This document shows positions 37,052-45,774 of a stretch of DNA of 64,000 bases, one piece after another. The number at the start of each line of letters is the position of its first letter. The first letter of the stretch is position 1. A program made the translations under genes and the position numbers. The notes beneath the pieces are model-generated. The model did no database searches. It saw only the letters and a program-made list of their open reading frames with translations, and had not been told where the DNA came from. This DNA comes from Bin5 sp009843665 (GTDB taxonomy: Bacteria; Chloroflexota; Anaerolineae; Caldilineales; Caldilineaceae): contig OZ244818.1 of assembly GCA_965220285.1 (NCBI GenBank), positions 4,278,001 through 4,342,000 on the forward strand. The letters are read 5' to 3'.

Positions 37052-37978
37052 ATGGACAAGTACGTATTACGCCGGTCGATAATAGTTTTCCCTACTGCTT
37101 TGGCTGTCGTGACACTTGTCTTTCTGATCCTCCACATTGCCCCGGGTGACCCGGCTCGAATAGGACTGGGCCAGGTCGCATCGTCCGAGGATATTGAGCG
37201 TGCCCGGGCTCAGCTGGGCCTCGACGATCCACTCCTTATCCAGTATGTGCGTTTCCTGGCCCGAATGGTGACGGGAGACTTGGGGACCTCCTTCATTACG
37301 CATGAACCGGTAGTTGGCTTGATCCTGTCCAGGCTCCCTGTCACCTTGCAACTGACTTTTATGGCCATGTTGCTTAGCACCATTGTCGGAGTCTCAGCCG
37401 GCGTCATCTCCGCAGTTCGACGTAACACTGCTTACGACTATCTGACTCTGACCGCTGCCGTCATCGGTTACTGCACACCCAACTTTTGGCTGGCTCTACT
37501 GCTTATCATTGTCTTCTCAGTCAATCTCCGTTGGCTGCCCTCAATAGGCAAACAAGCCCTGGACCTGAAGTACGTGATTTTGCCCACGTTGTCCTTGTCA
37601 GCGCCACTGATTGCCATCATTGCCCGTTTGACACGCGCCGGCATGCTGGAGGTGATCAATTCGGATTACGTCCGCACGGCACGCGCCAAAGGTCTGGCGG
37701 AAAGGGCCGTGATCTCCCGTCATGCGCTTCGTAATGCGCTGATACCTGTCGTGACCGTCCTTGGCCTGCAGCTTGGTAGCTTGCTGGGCGGAACAGTCGT
37801 CGTCGAAACCATCTTCAGTTGGCCGGGCATTGGTTGGTTACTCTTCAGTGGAATTAGCCAGCGTGACTACCCGGTTGTACAGGGAGTCGTATTGTTCTAT
37901 TCCGTCGTCTTCATGTTTGTTACGCTGGCCGTCGATATCGGTTACTCCTATCTCGATCCGCGCGTGCGTTATGAGTAA
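37052..37978 (+). CDS. ABC transporter permease, DppB-type
   Basis: This six-segment permease of the binding-protein-dependent family has 308 residues from the ATG at 37052. A GTG two codons earlier is also possible. The cytoplasmic EAA loop reads RTARAKGLAERAVISRHALRNALIPV. FLILHIAPGDPARIGLG at the N-terminus is classic for DppB. It forms the import channel with the next gene, overlapping it by 8 nt. Confidence 0.94.
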   Translation: MDKYVLRRSIIVFPTALAVVTLVFLILHIAPGDPARIGLGQVASSEDIERARAQLGLDDPLLIQYVRFLARMVTGDLGTSFITHEPVVGLILSRLPVTLQLTFMAMLLSTIVGVSAGVISAVRRNTAYDYLTLTAAVIGYCTPNFWLALLLIIVFSVNLRWLPSIGKQALDLKYVILPTLSLSAPLIAIIARLTRAGMLEVINSDYVRTARAKGLAERAVISRHALRNALIPVVTVLGLQLGSLLGGTVVVETIFSWPGIGWLLFSGISQRDYPVVQGVVLFYSVVFMFVTLAVDIGYSYLDPRVRYE

Positions 37979-38888
37979 TATTCCTGAACCTCAACTAGAG
38001 GGCCTCGAAATCAGAAAGCCGGAGTCTCAGTCCAGACTCAGTGCGAGGCTGGCAGAGTACTATGCAATTTTTCGCGGCAACAAGCTGACCTCCCTCGGGG
38101 CATCCATCACTCTTATCTTTTTTGTTTTGGCCGTCTTTGGTCCTGAAATCGCACCATTCGATCCGACTATTGTGGAACTGCGTGACCGGCTGCAGGGCCC
38201 TTCAGCCAAGCACATCCTGGGAACGGACGAAATGGGACGCGATGTTGCCAGCCGCCTGCTCCATGGCGCACGAATTTCCACAGGCGTAGCGCTACTGAGT
38301 GTTGCACTGGCCGTCCTGTTTGGCGTGGCCCTGGGAGCGACCGCAGGATACTTTGGCGGTACGTGGGACATGGTCGCTATGAGGTTGGTCGATATACTGC
38401 TGGCCTTTCCAAGCCTCATCCTGGCCATTGCACTTATCAGTGTCCTTGAGCCTGGCGTAACCAGTCTTATCATTGCAGTGAGTGTCACCCGCCTACCTAC
38501 TCTCGCGCGCCTGGCGCGTGGGAGTATTCTGGCAACCAAAGAATTCGACTATGTACTCGCCGCCCGCTGTGTGGGCGTCTCTGATCGGCTGATTTTGCTA
38601 AAGCATCTCCTGCCCAACGCGATGAGCCCGCTTGTGGTTCAAGCCACTCTGTCCACCGGTGGTGCAATTATTCACGCTGCCACCCTTGGGTTCTTGGGGC
38701 TCGGCGTGCAAGCCCCCACACCGGAATGGGGTGCAATGCTCAGCCGCGGACGCACCTACACCACGATCGCACCTCACGTCGTCATCTTTCCTGGATTGGC
38801 CATCGCCCTGTTTGTCTTTGGGCTCAATACCTTTGGTGATGGTCTGCGAGACTCCTTGGATCCCATGTTGCGTCGACTTGCACGTTGA
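37971..38888 (+). CDS. ABC transporter permease, DppC-type
   Basis: The 305-residue DppC partner starts at ATGAGTAA, overlapping the DppB stop. An N-terminal cytoplasmic segment of about 40 residues precedes the first helix. HILGTDEMGRDVASRLLHGARIS and the EAA loop LAARCVGVSDRLILLKHLLPNAMSPL are diagnostic. No ATPase genes follow, so this importer must share ATPases encoded elsewhere. A SelA-like gene follows after 41 nt. Confidence 0.94.
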   Translation: MSNIPEPQLEGLEIRKPESQSRLSARLAEYYAIFRGNKLTSLGASITLIFFVLAVFGPEIAPFDPTIVELRDRLQGPSAKHILGTDEMGRDVASRLLHGARISTGVALLSVALAVLFGVALGATAGYFGGTWDMVAMRLVDILLAFPSLILAIALISVLEPGVTSLIIAVSVTRLPTLARLARGSILATKEFDYVLAARCVGVSDRLILLKHLLPNAMSPLVVQATLSTGGAIIHAATLGFLGLGVQAPTPEWGAMLSRGRTYTTIAPHVVIFPGLAIALFVFGLNTFGDGLRDSLDPMLRRLAR

Positions 38889-38929
38889 CCGGCCTGGGAC
38901 GCAAAGCTGGGAAACCGGAGAGCAGGAAC

Positions 38930-40072
38930 ATGGGAGTATACGAGAAACTGGGCGTCAGAACAATGATAAACGCCGTCGGCAACGGTACCGCCGCCGGCGG
39001 CTCCATCATGCGCCCAGAGGTCTTTGCCGCGATGGAGGATGCCAGTCGCTCATTCGTAAGGCTGCCTGAACTGCTGCAAAAAGCAGGGCGTCGGGTCGCG
39101 GAACTGGCCGGCGTTGAAGCGGCCTATATCACTGCCGGGGCAGCAGCCGGTGTGACGGTCGCCGTCGCTGCCTGCATGACGGGAAAGGACGATGCCAAAG
39201 TCCACCAGCTGCCCAATACGGATGGCATGAAAGATGAAGTAATCATCCAGGTCATGCAGCGCAACTACTATGAGTTGATGATTCGGCTTGCTGGTGCAAG
39301 GCTTATCGAAGTGGGTCTGGCTAACCGGACCTACCCCTGGCACATCGAGTCAGCCATCAATGAACAGACGGCGGCGATCGTTCATTTCGTTGCGTATTCT
39401 CCTCCGCAAGACCTGCCAGTCGAAAACGTGATTGAAATCGCACACAAGCACGGATTGCCTGTAATCGTGGATGCTGCTGCCGAATTTCCACCATTCTCCA
39501 ATCTCAGACGGTATGCCGATATGGGGGCCGACTTGACAATTTTCAGTGGGGGCAAAGGACTCCGTGGCCCGCAGTCATCCGGCCTCATATTGGGGCGAGA
39601 AGACCTCATTGAAGCATGTACAATGCACTCAAGTCCCAATCACGGGGTAGGGCGCCCCCCAAAGGTAGGAAAAGAAGAAATCATTGGCCTGGTCACAGCC
39701 TTGGAGTTGTTCGCAAGCGAAGAATTCTCACAGGCAGAACTAAACAGCTATGAAGAACGGACCGCCTACATTGTAGAAGCCCTGTCCCACACTCCTGGAA
39801 TCGTGGCATACCGTGAGACCGCTCCGCCATCTTCGTTCTCGGAACTGAGTGGGGCAGCGCCGGAAGGCGTGCCTCTTGCGCATGTGGAATGGGAGGAGGC
39901 CATAATACCCAAGTCCAAAGAGGAAGTACGCCAGGAACTGGCGGAAGGCAGCCCCGGCATCATGGCAGCGTTCTCTCCGAAGGGCATTTCACTTGCGCCG
40001 CACACCATGCAACCGGGTGAAGAACGCATCGTCGCCGAACGAGTGGCTCAGTTACTTAGCACGCAAGAGTAA
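38930..40072 (+). CDS. SelA-like PLP enzyme, copy 2
   Basis: 380 residues from an ATG preceded by GAGCAGGA. YEKLGVRTMINAVGNGTAAGG, IVDAAAEFPPF and Lys209 in SGGKGLRGPQSSG give a SelA/DgaE-like PLP site. The GGPQ/RGPQ loop after the Lys is close to that of genuine SelA. It is strongly similar to the gene at 42344 and more distant from the one at 31872. It follows an importer and precedes NHL proteins, so it likely acts on the imported compound. Confidence 0.82.
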   Translation: MGVYEKLGVRTMINAVGNGTAAGGSIMRPEVFAAMEDASRSFVRLPELLQKAGRRVAELAGVEAAYITAGAAAGVTVAVAACMTGKDDAKVHQLPNTDGMKDEVIIQVMQRNYYELMIRLAGARLIEVGLANRTYPWHIESAINEQTAAIVHFVAYSPPQDLPVENVIEIAHKHGLPVIVDAAAEFPPFSNLRRYADMGADLTIFSGGKGLRGPQSSGLILGREDLIEACTMHSSPNHGVGRPPKVGKEEIIGLVTALELFASEEFSQAELNSYEERTAYIVEALSHTPGIVAYRETAPPSSFSELSGAAPEGVPLAHVEWEEAIIPKSKEEVRQELAEGSPGIMAAFSPKGISLAPHTMQPGEERIVAERVAQLLSTQE

Positions 40073-40154
40073 GTTTTTTGTCCATTCGGCGATGGTTGGA
40101 AATCGGCCGCAATCCCAAGGTGCATAGCCATAAATTGTGAGAAAGGGGAGTTAC

Positions 40155-41246
40155 ATGACACAACCACAGGTAGAACTCTTAGCCACTTGGGGAATCCCTG
40201 AAGGCGGGAGCGGCGACAATGCCTTCCGCCGGCCCGAGGCGCTGGCAACCGACAGCGCGGGGAACCTTCTTGTGGCCGACACGGGAAACCATCGCATACT
40301 GAAGTTGGACCCCAACGGAAACTTGATTTGGAAGATCGGGGGGATCGACGACGCAGGGGAACCCTGGGCCGGCACGGCCATGGCAGAATTCAACAGCCCG
40401 CAGGCCATCTGTACTGACAACGAGAACAATGTTTACGTCTGCGACACGCTCAACTGCCGCGTCCAGAAATTTGACGGGGATGGCAATCAGTTGCTGATCT
40501 TTGGCACTCAGGGGCTGGGCTACGGGCAGTTCGGTGGTGAGGGCCCACTGGGCATCGCTATCGATGAGAATGGCTATATGCTGGTGTGCGACACCCATAC
40601 CAGTATTGGAGGCAACCACCGGGTTCAGAAATTGGATCAAAATGGACACTTTGTCGCCCAGTTTGGCAGCTACGGGACAGGGCTGGGGCAGTTTGGCGGT
40701 GCGATGCCCGTCCGCGAGTATGGACTCGACTTTGGGCCGGGTATTGGGCCAGGCCCGATTGGACCCACAGGCATCGCGGTCAATCAGAATGCGCAACACA
40801 TAAGCGACAAGAACAATTGGGGTGCAGACATCTACGTCGGAGACTGTGACAACGACCGCCTCCAGGTCTTTAAGGGAATTGGACTCTGTGACGGAAGTTT
40901 CGGCGACGGGGTTGTGTTCCGGCCTCGGCAACTGTCCATGGATGGCAGCGGTCGCCTCTATGTCAGTGGTGTGCACAAACACGAACCACCAATGGAGACT
41001 TACGATCTGACCGACCCTCTGAAATGGCGCGTCGTCGAGGAATCCCGCTGGGTGTTGGCATTTGATGTCGGCTCTAAACAGTTGATTGGAAGAATCGGGA
41101 CGAAGGAAGCGCATGACCGGATGACCCATAACTATGGAGCCGGGCTACACCGCCACGGCTACGGCCTGGCTGTATGCAAAGCCGACGACAGCATCGTATA
41201 TGTCCAGGGCGATAACCTGGTTTTCAAGTACCAAGTGACTTGGTGA
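40155..41246 (+). CDS. NHL-repeat beta-propeller protein, copy 1
   Basis: 363 residues, starting after AAAGGGGAG. Repeats of the type DSAGNLLVADTGNHRILKLDPNGN, NVYVCDTLNCRVQKFDGDGN and GYMLVCDTHT recur about every 45-60 residues, forming a six-bladed NHL propeller. No signal peptide or membrane segment is evident, so it is probably cytoplasmic. NHL proteins range from lyases (peptidylglycine type) to binding scaffolds; catalytic function is not evident. It is paired with a second NHL gene 16 nt downstream. Confidence 0.85.
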   Translation: MTQPQVELLATWGIPEGGSGDNAFRRPEALATDSAGNLLVADTGNHRILKLDPNGNLIWKIGGIDDAGEPWAGTAMAEFNSPQAICTDNENNVYVCDTLNCRVQKFDGDGNQLLIFGTQGLGYGQFGGEGPLGIAIDENGYMLVCDTHTSIGGNHRVQKLDQNGHFVAQFGSYGTGLGQFGGAMPVREYGLDFGPGIGPGPIGPTGIAVNQNAQHISDKNNWGADIYVGDCDNDRLQVFKGIGLCDGSFGDGVVFRPRQLSMDGSGRLYVSGVHKHEPPMETYDLTDPLKWRVVEESRWVLAFDVGSKQLIGRIGTKEAHDRMTHNYGAGLHRHGYGLAVCKADDSIVYVQGDNLVFKYQVTW

Positions 41247-41262
41247 AAGGGACGCCTGAACC

Positions 41263-42300
41263 ATGAACGAACCAAGAAAAGAGCTGTTGGCTGTCTGGGG
41301 TCCCTATGAAACAGGCTGGGGAGACGTAGAATTTGATAACCCGGAGGGGCTGGCTTCAGACAGCCTGGGAAACATCTATGTCGCTGATGAGGCCAATCAT
41401 CGCGTGCAGAAAATAGACCCGGACGGCAACCTGATTCACATGATTGGCGGTGTGCGCACCGGGGATCCTCTCGGGGAGCGACCCAGGCCCGGGACTGCGC
41501 CAGGGGAGTTTCAGATGCATCGGCCTGTGCATGTCGATCCTGAAGACAATCTCTTTGTTGGCGACAGTCAGAACTGCCGCGTTCAGAAATTCGACGCCCA
41601 GGGAAACTTCCTGATGCTCTTTGGCAGCATGGGCAATGGGCCGGGACAGTTTGGCGGCCTTTCAGGACCCAACGGTGTCGCCGTGGATGAAGAAGGTTTT
41701 ATCTATGTCACGGATACGCACACTCTCCTCGGCGGCAACAACCGAGTGCAGAAGTTTGACGCTCGTGGCCATTTTATCAAGGCTTGGGGGGAACATGGCA
41801 CAGGACCAGGCCAATTCGCGGGCGGAATACCCCTGCGCGGGCGTTATGGTCACGATCACTTAGGAAGCACTATCCCTGAAGGTCCCTACGGCATTGCCAT
41901 CGGCAACAACAGCGGGCATCTCTACATAGCCGATTCTGACAACAGTCGGATTCAGGTTTTTGACCGGGAGGGGCACTTCATTCGTTCGGTCGGGGAAGGT
42001 ATCATCTGGTCCCCAAAGGGAATCTGTCTGGACAGCCAGGAAAACATCTACGTCGCCGACTACCACATGGTCCCGGGCCTGGCTGGCTTAACCGTTCCAC
42101 CCGTATTACCGGAACATCGCATGCTCTGGGTACTGGACAAGGATGGTGCCCTGCTGCTCAAAATCACAAATGAAGATGCCGGCGGACTCTATGTACACGG
42201 CGGGGGCAGGCACCACGCCGTCGCAGTAAGCAAAGCCGACGAGAGCCTGCTCTACTTTCAGGCAGGCCACCACATTCTTAAATGGCGTATACACTGGTAA
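41263..42300 (+). CDS. NHL-repeat beta-propeller protein, copy 2
   Basis: 345 residues with NHL blades such as SLGNIYVADEANHRVQKIDP, NLFVGDSQNCRVQKFDAQGN and HLYIADSDNSRIQVFDREGH. It is paralogous to the preceding gene, sharing the start KELLAVWG/VELLATWG and the end YFQAGHHILKWRIHW/YVQGDNLVFKYQVTW. No secretion signal. It lies between NHL copy 1 and the third SelA-like gene, with a short 43-nt spacer to the latter. Confidence 0.85.
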   Translation: MNEPRKELLAVWGPYETGWGDVEFDNPEGLASDSLGNIYVADEANHRVQKIDPDGNLIHMIGGVRTGDPLGERPRPGTAPGEFQMHRPVHVDPEDNLFVGDSQNCRVQKFDAQGNFLMLFGSMGNGPGQFGGLSGPNGVAVDEEGFIYVTDTHTLLGGNNRVQKFDARGHFIKAWGEHGTGPGQFAGGIPLRGRYGHDHLGSTIPEGPYGIAIGNNSGHLYIADSDNSRIQVFDREGHFIRSVGEGIIWSPKGICLDSQENIYVADYHMVPGLAGLTVPPVLPEHRMLWVLDKDGALLLKITNEDAGGLYVHGGGRHHAVAVSKADESLLYFQAGHHILKWRIHW

Positions 42301-42343
42301 CGGGTAAGGCCGACGTACCGAGAAAATCAGGGAGATGCGAACG

Positions 42344-43471
42344 ATGGGAGTCTACGAAAAACTGGGCGTGAAGACCAAGATCAACGCTGTCGGCAACGGT
42401 ACTGCCATTGGCGGGTCGATTATGGCCCCCGAAGTGATTTCGGCAATGCAGGAGGCCGGTCAGAACTTCATCGACTTGAACGAACTGCTGGCCAAGGCAG
42501 GTCAGTATATCGCAGACTTGGTCGGCGTTGAGGCCTGCTATATTACTTCCGGTGCTGCGGGCGGGGTGCTCATATCGATTGCAGCCTGTATGACAGGCAA
42601 AGATTGGGCCAAGGTTCACCAGCTCCCCAATACCCGGGGAATGAAAAACGAAGTTGTTATGCAGGTGATGCAAAGGAACTACTATGAACTGATGGTTAGG
42701 GAGGCCGGGGCGACGCTCATCGAGATCGGGCTGGCCAATACGACCAACTCCTGGCACTTGGAAGCCGCTCTCAACGAGCAGACAGCGGCCATCATTCACT
42801 TTGTTGCCTATAGTCCTCCTCATGACCTGCCACTCCAAGATGTGATTGACATCGCGCATAAGCAAGACGTTCCGGTGGTCGTGGATGCTGCAGCAGAATT
42901 TCCTTCCTTTTCCATTCTGAGAGAGTACGTTGATATGGGAGCGGACCTGGTCATTTTCAGCGGCGGCAAGGGGATCCGAGGACCGCAATCGTCAGGCCTA
43001 ATTTTGGGACGAAAGGATCTGATCGAGGCCTGTGCGATGAATGGGAGTCCCTACCACGGTGTTGGCAGGCCGTGCAAGGTCGGAAAAGAAGAGATCATCG
43101 GCTTGGTGACGGCGTTAGAACTCTTCTCGGATCCGGAGTATGAACGCAAAGAGTTGGAAGGCTGGCACCTGCGCACAAACTACGTCGTGGAAACGTTGTC
43201 CGATCTATCGCATGTGACCGTACAAGCTGGATTCCCCAGGGACTTCGCCGGTGTGGAAGTAAAACCTAGGATTGTGCCCGTGACTGTGGTGACATGGGAC
43301 GATCTGGCCATCCCCATGACGAAGGAACAAGTGGCCTCAGAGCTGCTGGAAGGTGACCCGGGGATTTACGTGGCCACATCCCGAGATGGTATTGTAATCG
43401 CCCCGCACACGTTACTCCCTGGCGAAGAACGCATTGTGGCGGAACGAGTTGGCGCAGTCTTGGCGAGGTAG
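42344..43471 (+). CDS. SelA-like PLP enzyme, copy 3
   Basis: 375 residues. It is nearly collinear with the gene at 38930, with long shared stretches such as VMQRNYYEL and KVGKEEIIGLVTALEL, and the same Lys209 in SGGKGIRGPQSSG. The ATG at 42344 aligns with the paralogue's MGVYEKLGV start. The two SelA-like genes flank the two NHL genes, as if one SelA-NHL unit had been duplicated and rearranged. It is the last gene of the importer block. Confidence 0.82.
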   Translation: MGVYEKLGVKTKINAVGNGTAIGGSIMAPEVISAMQEAGQNFIDLNELLAKAGQYIADLVGVEACYITSGAAGGVLISIAACMTGKDWAKVHQLPNTRGMKNEVVMQVMQRNYYELMVREAGATLIEIGLANTTNSWHLEAALNEQTAAIIHFVAYSPPHDLPLQDVIDIAHKQDVPVVVDAAAEFPSFSILREYVDMGADLVIFSGGKGIRGPQSSGLILGRKDLIEACAMNGSPYHGVGRPCKVGKEEIIGLVTALELFSDPEYERKELEGWHLRTNYVVETLSDLSHVTVQAGFPRDFAGVEVKPRIVPVTVVTWDDLAIPMTKEQVASELLEGDPGIYVATSRDGIVIAPHTLLPGEERIVAERVGAVLAR

Positions 43472-43692
43472 AGTTTGGACAGAAGAGGTTTGAACCTATC
43501 TCTCTCTTGGATGCTCTAATCGTTTGGAGTTGACAGGTATAAACAACATCAAGATCAAAGCGCCGCGCTGAAAGCTGCCACAATCCTCAGATCTGCTTTG
43601 AGGTATTGTGGTGGTTGGATCCAGTACGCCCTACCGCCCCGGCAGCACAACCACTGCCCGTCCCCTCTTCACATGCTCCGCCCGCTGCTGAC

Positions 43693-44000
43693 TATGGGGG
43701 CGAACTCTCGTATGCCTCTTGCAGCACCTAGACCATGGCCAGCCCGCGATCAACACCGATGCAGGGAAACCGCCCACTCTAACCCCTGGCCCCCAGCCCT
43801 TGTCCCCTGCAGTTGGGCGGTCGGGCCTATTCGGCCCTCCCTTGTGCGGGGGCTCCGCCCCCGCAACGCCCCCGGCCAACAACATGCCTCGCCGACCTGG
43901 TGTCGATATTGGTAACAGGTGTCCAATCGAAGGAGCTTCGCCAGACCACGCCCCACCGGTCCCGTCTAATCATCGTAGGGGCAGGCCTTGTGCCTGCCCT
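43693..44000. mobile_element. Dispersed MITE-like repeat, copy B (degenerate)
   Basis: It carries the 78-bp core identical to the other copies (43814-43891). To the left is a diverged match to the ATGGGGGTGAAC...CATACCTC...ACCATGGTC arm. The GGGTGCATCCC ends are not recognisable, so this copy is truncated or older. Its right part ends near the GGGCAGGC/GCCTGCCC palindrome. Boundaries are approximate. Confidence 0.6.
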
Positions 44001-44042
44001 TTCTCGCCCCAAGACTGGACTGCACCACAACAAATTATACAT

Positions 44043-44072
44043 TTGCCAATAGAACATATGATCTGATACAAT
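44043..44072 (+). promoter_or_regulatory. Putative promoter
   Basis: TTGCCA (44043-44048), an 18-bp spacer and TACAAT (44067-44072) preceded by TGA make an extended -10 promoter. It lies just outside repeat B and points towards the FAH gene more than 500 nt away. What it transcribes is unclear. Confidence 0.35.
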
Positions 44073-44461
44073 CCCTGACGATGGATAGGGGAAGGTGACG
44101 GACTCCGCAGGGCTTCATACTCTGCAGACATTATTCTCATCCTCAGCTTCCCCTAATCTGCCGTCGTCCAACGATAACTGCTTCTCCGGTTGGACTACGG
44201 TTGGCGGGTCCGGGCAGTGTTTCAAGAGTGTGCGCCGTCCTCCCTCGAATGGCGCACTGTCGGGATCGAGTGCGCTGCTAGGGCTCGCCCCTTTCTGCCT
44301 CACTTGTTGTCGGAGAAACCGCCTAATGACAACTATCTGCTGTTCCCAGGACCCGTTCGCCTCCCCCTCGAATCGGCTGATGCGCGTCCTCGGCCTGAGA
44401 ACAGTCTGTCGGCCCCTGTCCCTTCCTATAGACCGAAGCAATTCTCCTCAACTGTCCATTC

Positions 44462-44470
44462 TGGTACAAT
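44462..44470 (+). promoter_or_regulatory. Putative extended -10 promoter of the FAH-family gene
   Basis: TGGTACAAT fits TGnTATAAT with 5 of 6 bases. It gives a leader of about 150 nt to the ATG at 44626. The -35 position is weak. Confidence 0.4.
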
Positions 44471-44625
44471 AGGCCCTGTTTAGCATGGCACGCCATCCCC
44501 GATTGCCACTGCCAAGAACGTCAGTCCACCGACTCACCTCTCATTGCTCAACGCACAATCCTTTTCGTTGCCTCAAGCAACTGCGCTACCAGGAACACCA
44601 ACAGAAATCACACAAGGAAAACACA

Positions 44626-45471
44626 ATGCGACTCTTGCTATTCGATGACTACAAGCTGGGTGTATGGGACGGCGACCAGGTACTCGATGTCTCGTCCGCC
44701 GTCGCCGACCAGGGCCATCACTCCCCCCAGGAAATGATGCAGATGGTCATCTGCGACTGGGAAAACGTCGAGCCCCGCCTCCGCGACGCCGCCGCCTCCG
44801 CCACCGGCGTCTCCCTCGACGATGTCACCTGCCGTCCTTCCGTCCCTAGACCTGGCCAGCTGGTCTGCCTCGCCGGCAACTACCTCGAACCGGCCAAGCC
44901 CGAACGCGGCCTCTTCAACGCCTTCCTCAAGTCGCCCAACGCCGCCCTCGGTCACGGTGGCACCGTCGTCCTGCCCAGCGCCGAGGCCAGCGTCTTTCAC
45001 TTCGAACCGGAGCTGGCAATTGTAATCGGCAAACCGGCCAGCTATCTGGCCGCCGAAGATGCAATGGATCACGTCTTCGGGTACACACAGTTCATCGACG
45101 TCTCCGCCAGAGGCCTGCCTGGCGGCTTCTTCCTGGGCAAATCCTGGCACACCTTCGCGCCTTTGGGCCCCGTGCTCGTAACCCGCGACGAAATCCCCAA
45201 CGCCAACGACCTCAACGTGCGTCTGTGGGTCAATGACCAAAAGAAGCACGACATAACCACCGCTGACATGGACCGTCACATTCCCGAACTGCTCGCCGAG
45301 GTAACCAACGTGCTACCCCTCCAGCCCGGCGACGTAGTGGCCACCGGCACCCATCACTTCGGCCTCGAACCGGTGCAGGACGGCGACACGATTCGGCTGC
45401 AGATCGACCAACTGGGACCGGCTCTCGTTGTCAACTGCTCCGATCCCTCAGGCCGCAGCTGGGACAAGTAG
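44626..45471 (+). CDS. Fumarylacetoacetate hydrolase family protein
   Basis: FAH-fold enzymes cleave or hydrate acylpyruvates and 2-keto-3-deoxy acids using Mg or Mn. The 281-residue protein has the metal motif FHFEPELAIVIG, a further Asp in FIDVSARG, and the C-terminal PGDVVATGTHHFG loop. The ATG follows AAGGAA. The family includes 2-keto-3-deoxy-sugar-acid hydrolases and dehydratases, which would fit the acid-sugar dehydratase nearby. A good terminator follows at once, so it is a single-gene unit. Confidence 0.9.
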   Translation: MRLLLFDDYKLGVWDGDQVLDVSSAVADQGHHSPQEMMQMVICDWENVEPRLRDAAASATGVSLDDVTCRPSVPRPGQLVCLAGNYLEPAKPERGLFNAFLKSPNAALGHGGTVVLPSAEASVFHFEPELAIVIGKPASYLAAEDAMDHVFGYTQFIDVSARGLPGGFFLGKSWHTFAPLGPVLVTRDEIPNANDLNVRLWVNDQKKHDITTADMDRHIPELLAEVTNVLPLQPGDVVATGTHHFGLEPVQDGDTIRLQIDQLGPALVVNCSDPSGRSWDK

Positions 45472-45495
45472 AGCCTGCCAGGAGGCGCTTTTTTT
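45470..45495 (+). terminator. Rho-independent terminator of the FAH-family gene
   Basis: The stem GCCT/AGGC with loop GCCAGG extends past an A-G mismatch to AG/CT, and seven T residues follow (45489-45495). It overlaps the stop codon. It is the clearest intrinsic terminator I see in the window. Confidence 0.7.
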
Positions 45496-45774
45496 GCGGT
45501 TGTACCAGCCGCCGGGTTGTGATAGGATTTTCTGTGAGGGATTGGGAACCATCCAATTGCGACACGCGCCTTGCGCGCGGTCTGCAATGTATAGCGGATG
45601 GCAATTTGGCTGCCGTCGATCTTCCGATAATAGGAAGATGGCGGCGGCCAGATCAGCCGCCTTCCACCCCACCGTACAATTAGCTCCAGGGACGCTGGCG
45701 TCTAGCTCGCAAACTTGGAATACTCCCTGAAAAGTAGAATATAGAGTCCTTCACACTGCTCAAGGAGGCAGACG
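45472..45774. other. Intergenic region before the second binding protein
   Basis: After the terminator it contains an inverted repeat ATCTTCC/GGAAGAT (45619-45639) that may be an operator. No promoter stands out. The gene's site AAGGAGG lies at the right end. Confidence 0.4.

Larger units (their letters stand above)
43472..44625. other. Intergenic region of about 1.15 kb
   Basis: It contains repeat copy B, an 8-bp GGGCAGGC/GCCTGCCC hairpin at 43979-43999 and two promoter-like sites (44043-44072 and 44462-44470). The open frames between 44095 and 44483 have Ser/Arg/Pro-rich, non-protein-like translations. I do not call a gene there. Confidence 0.6.

Noticed and set aside
44095..44483. Short plus-strand frames after repeat copy B
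   Set aside because: A promoter-like site and GGGGAAG lie upstream, but the translations are Ser/Arg/Pro/Cys-rich and unlike real proteins, and several frames overlap equally.
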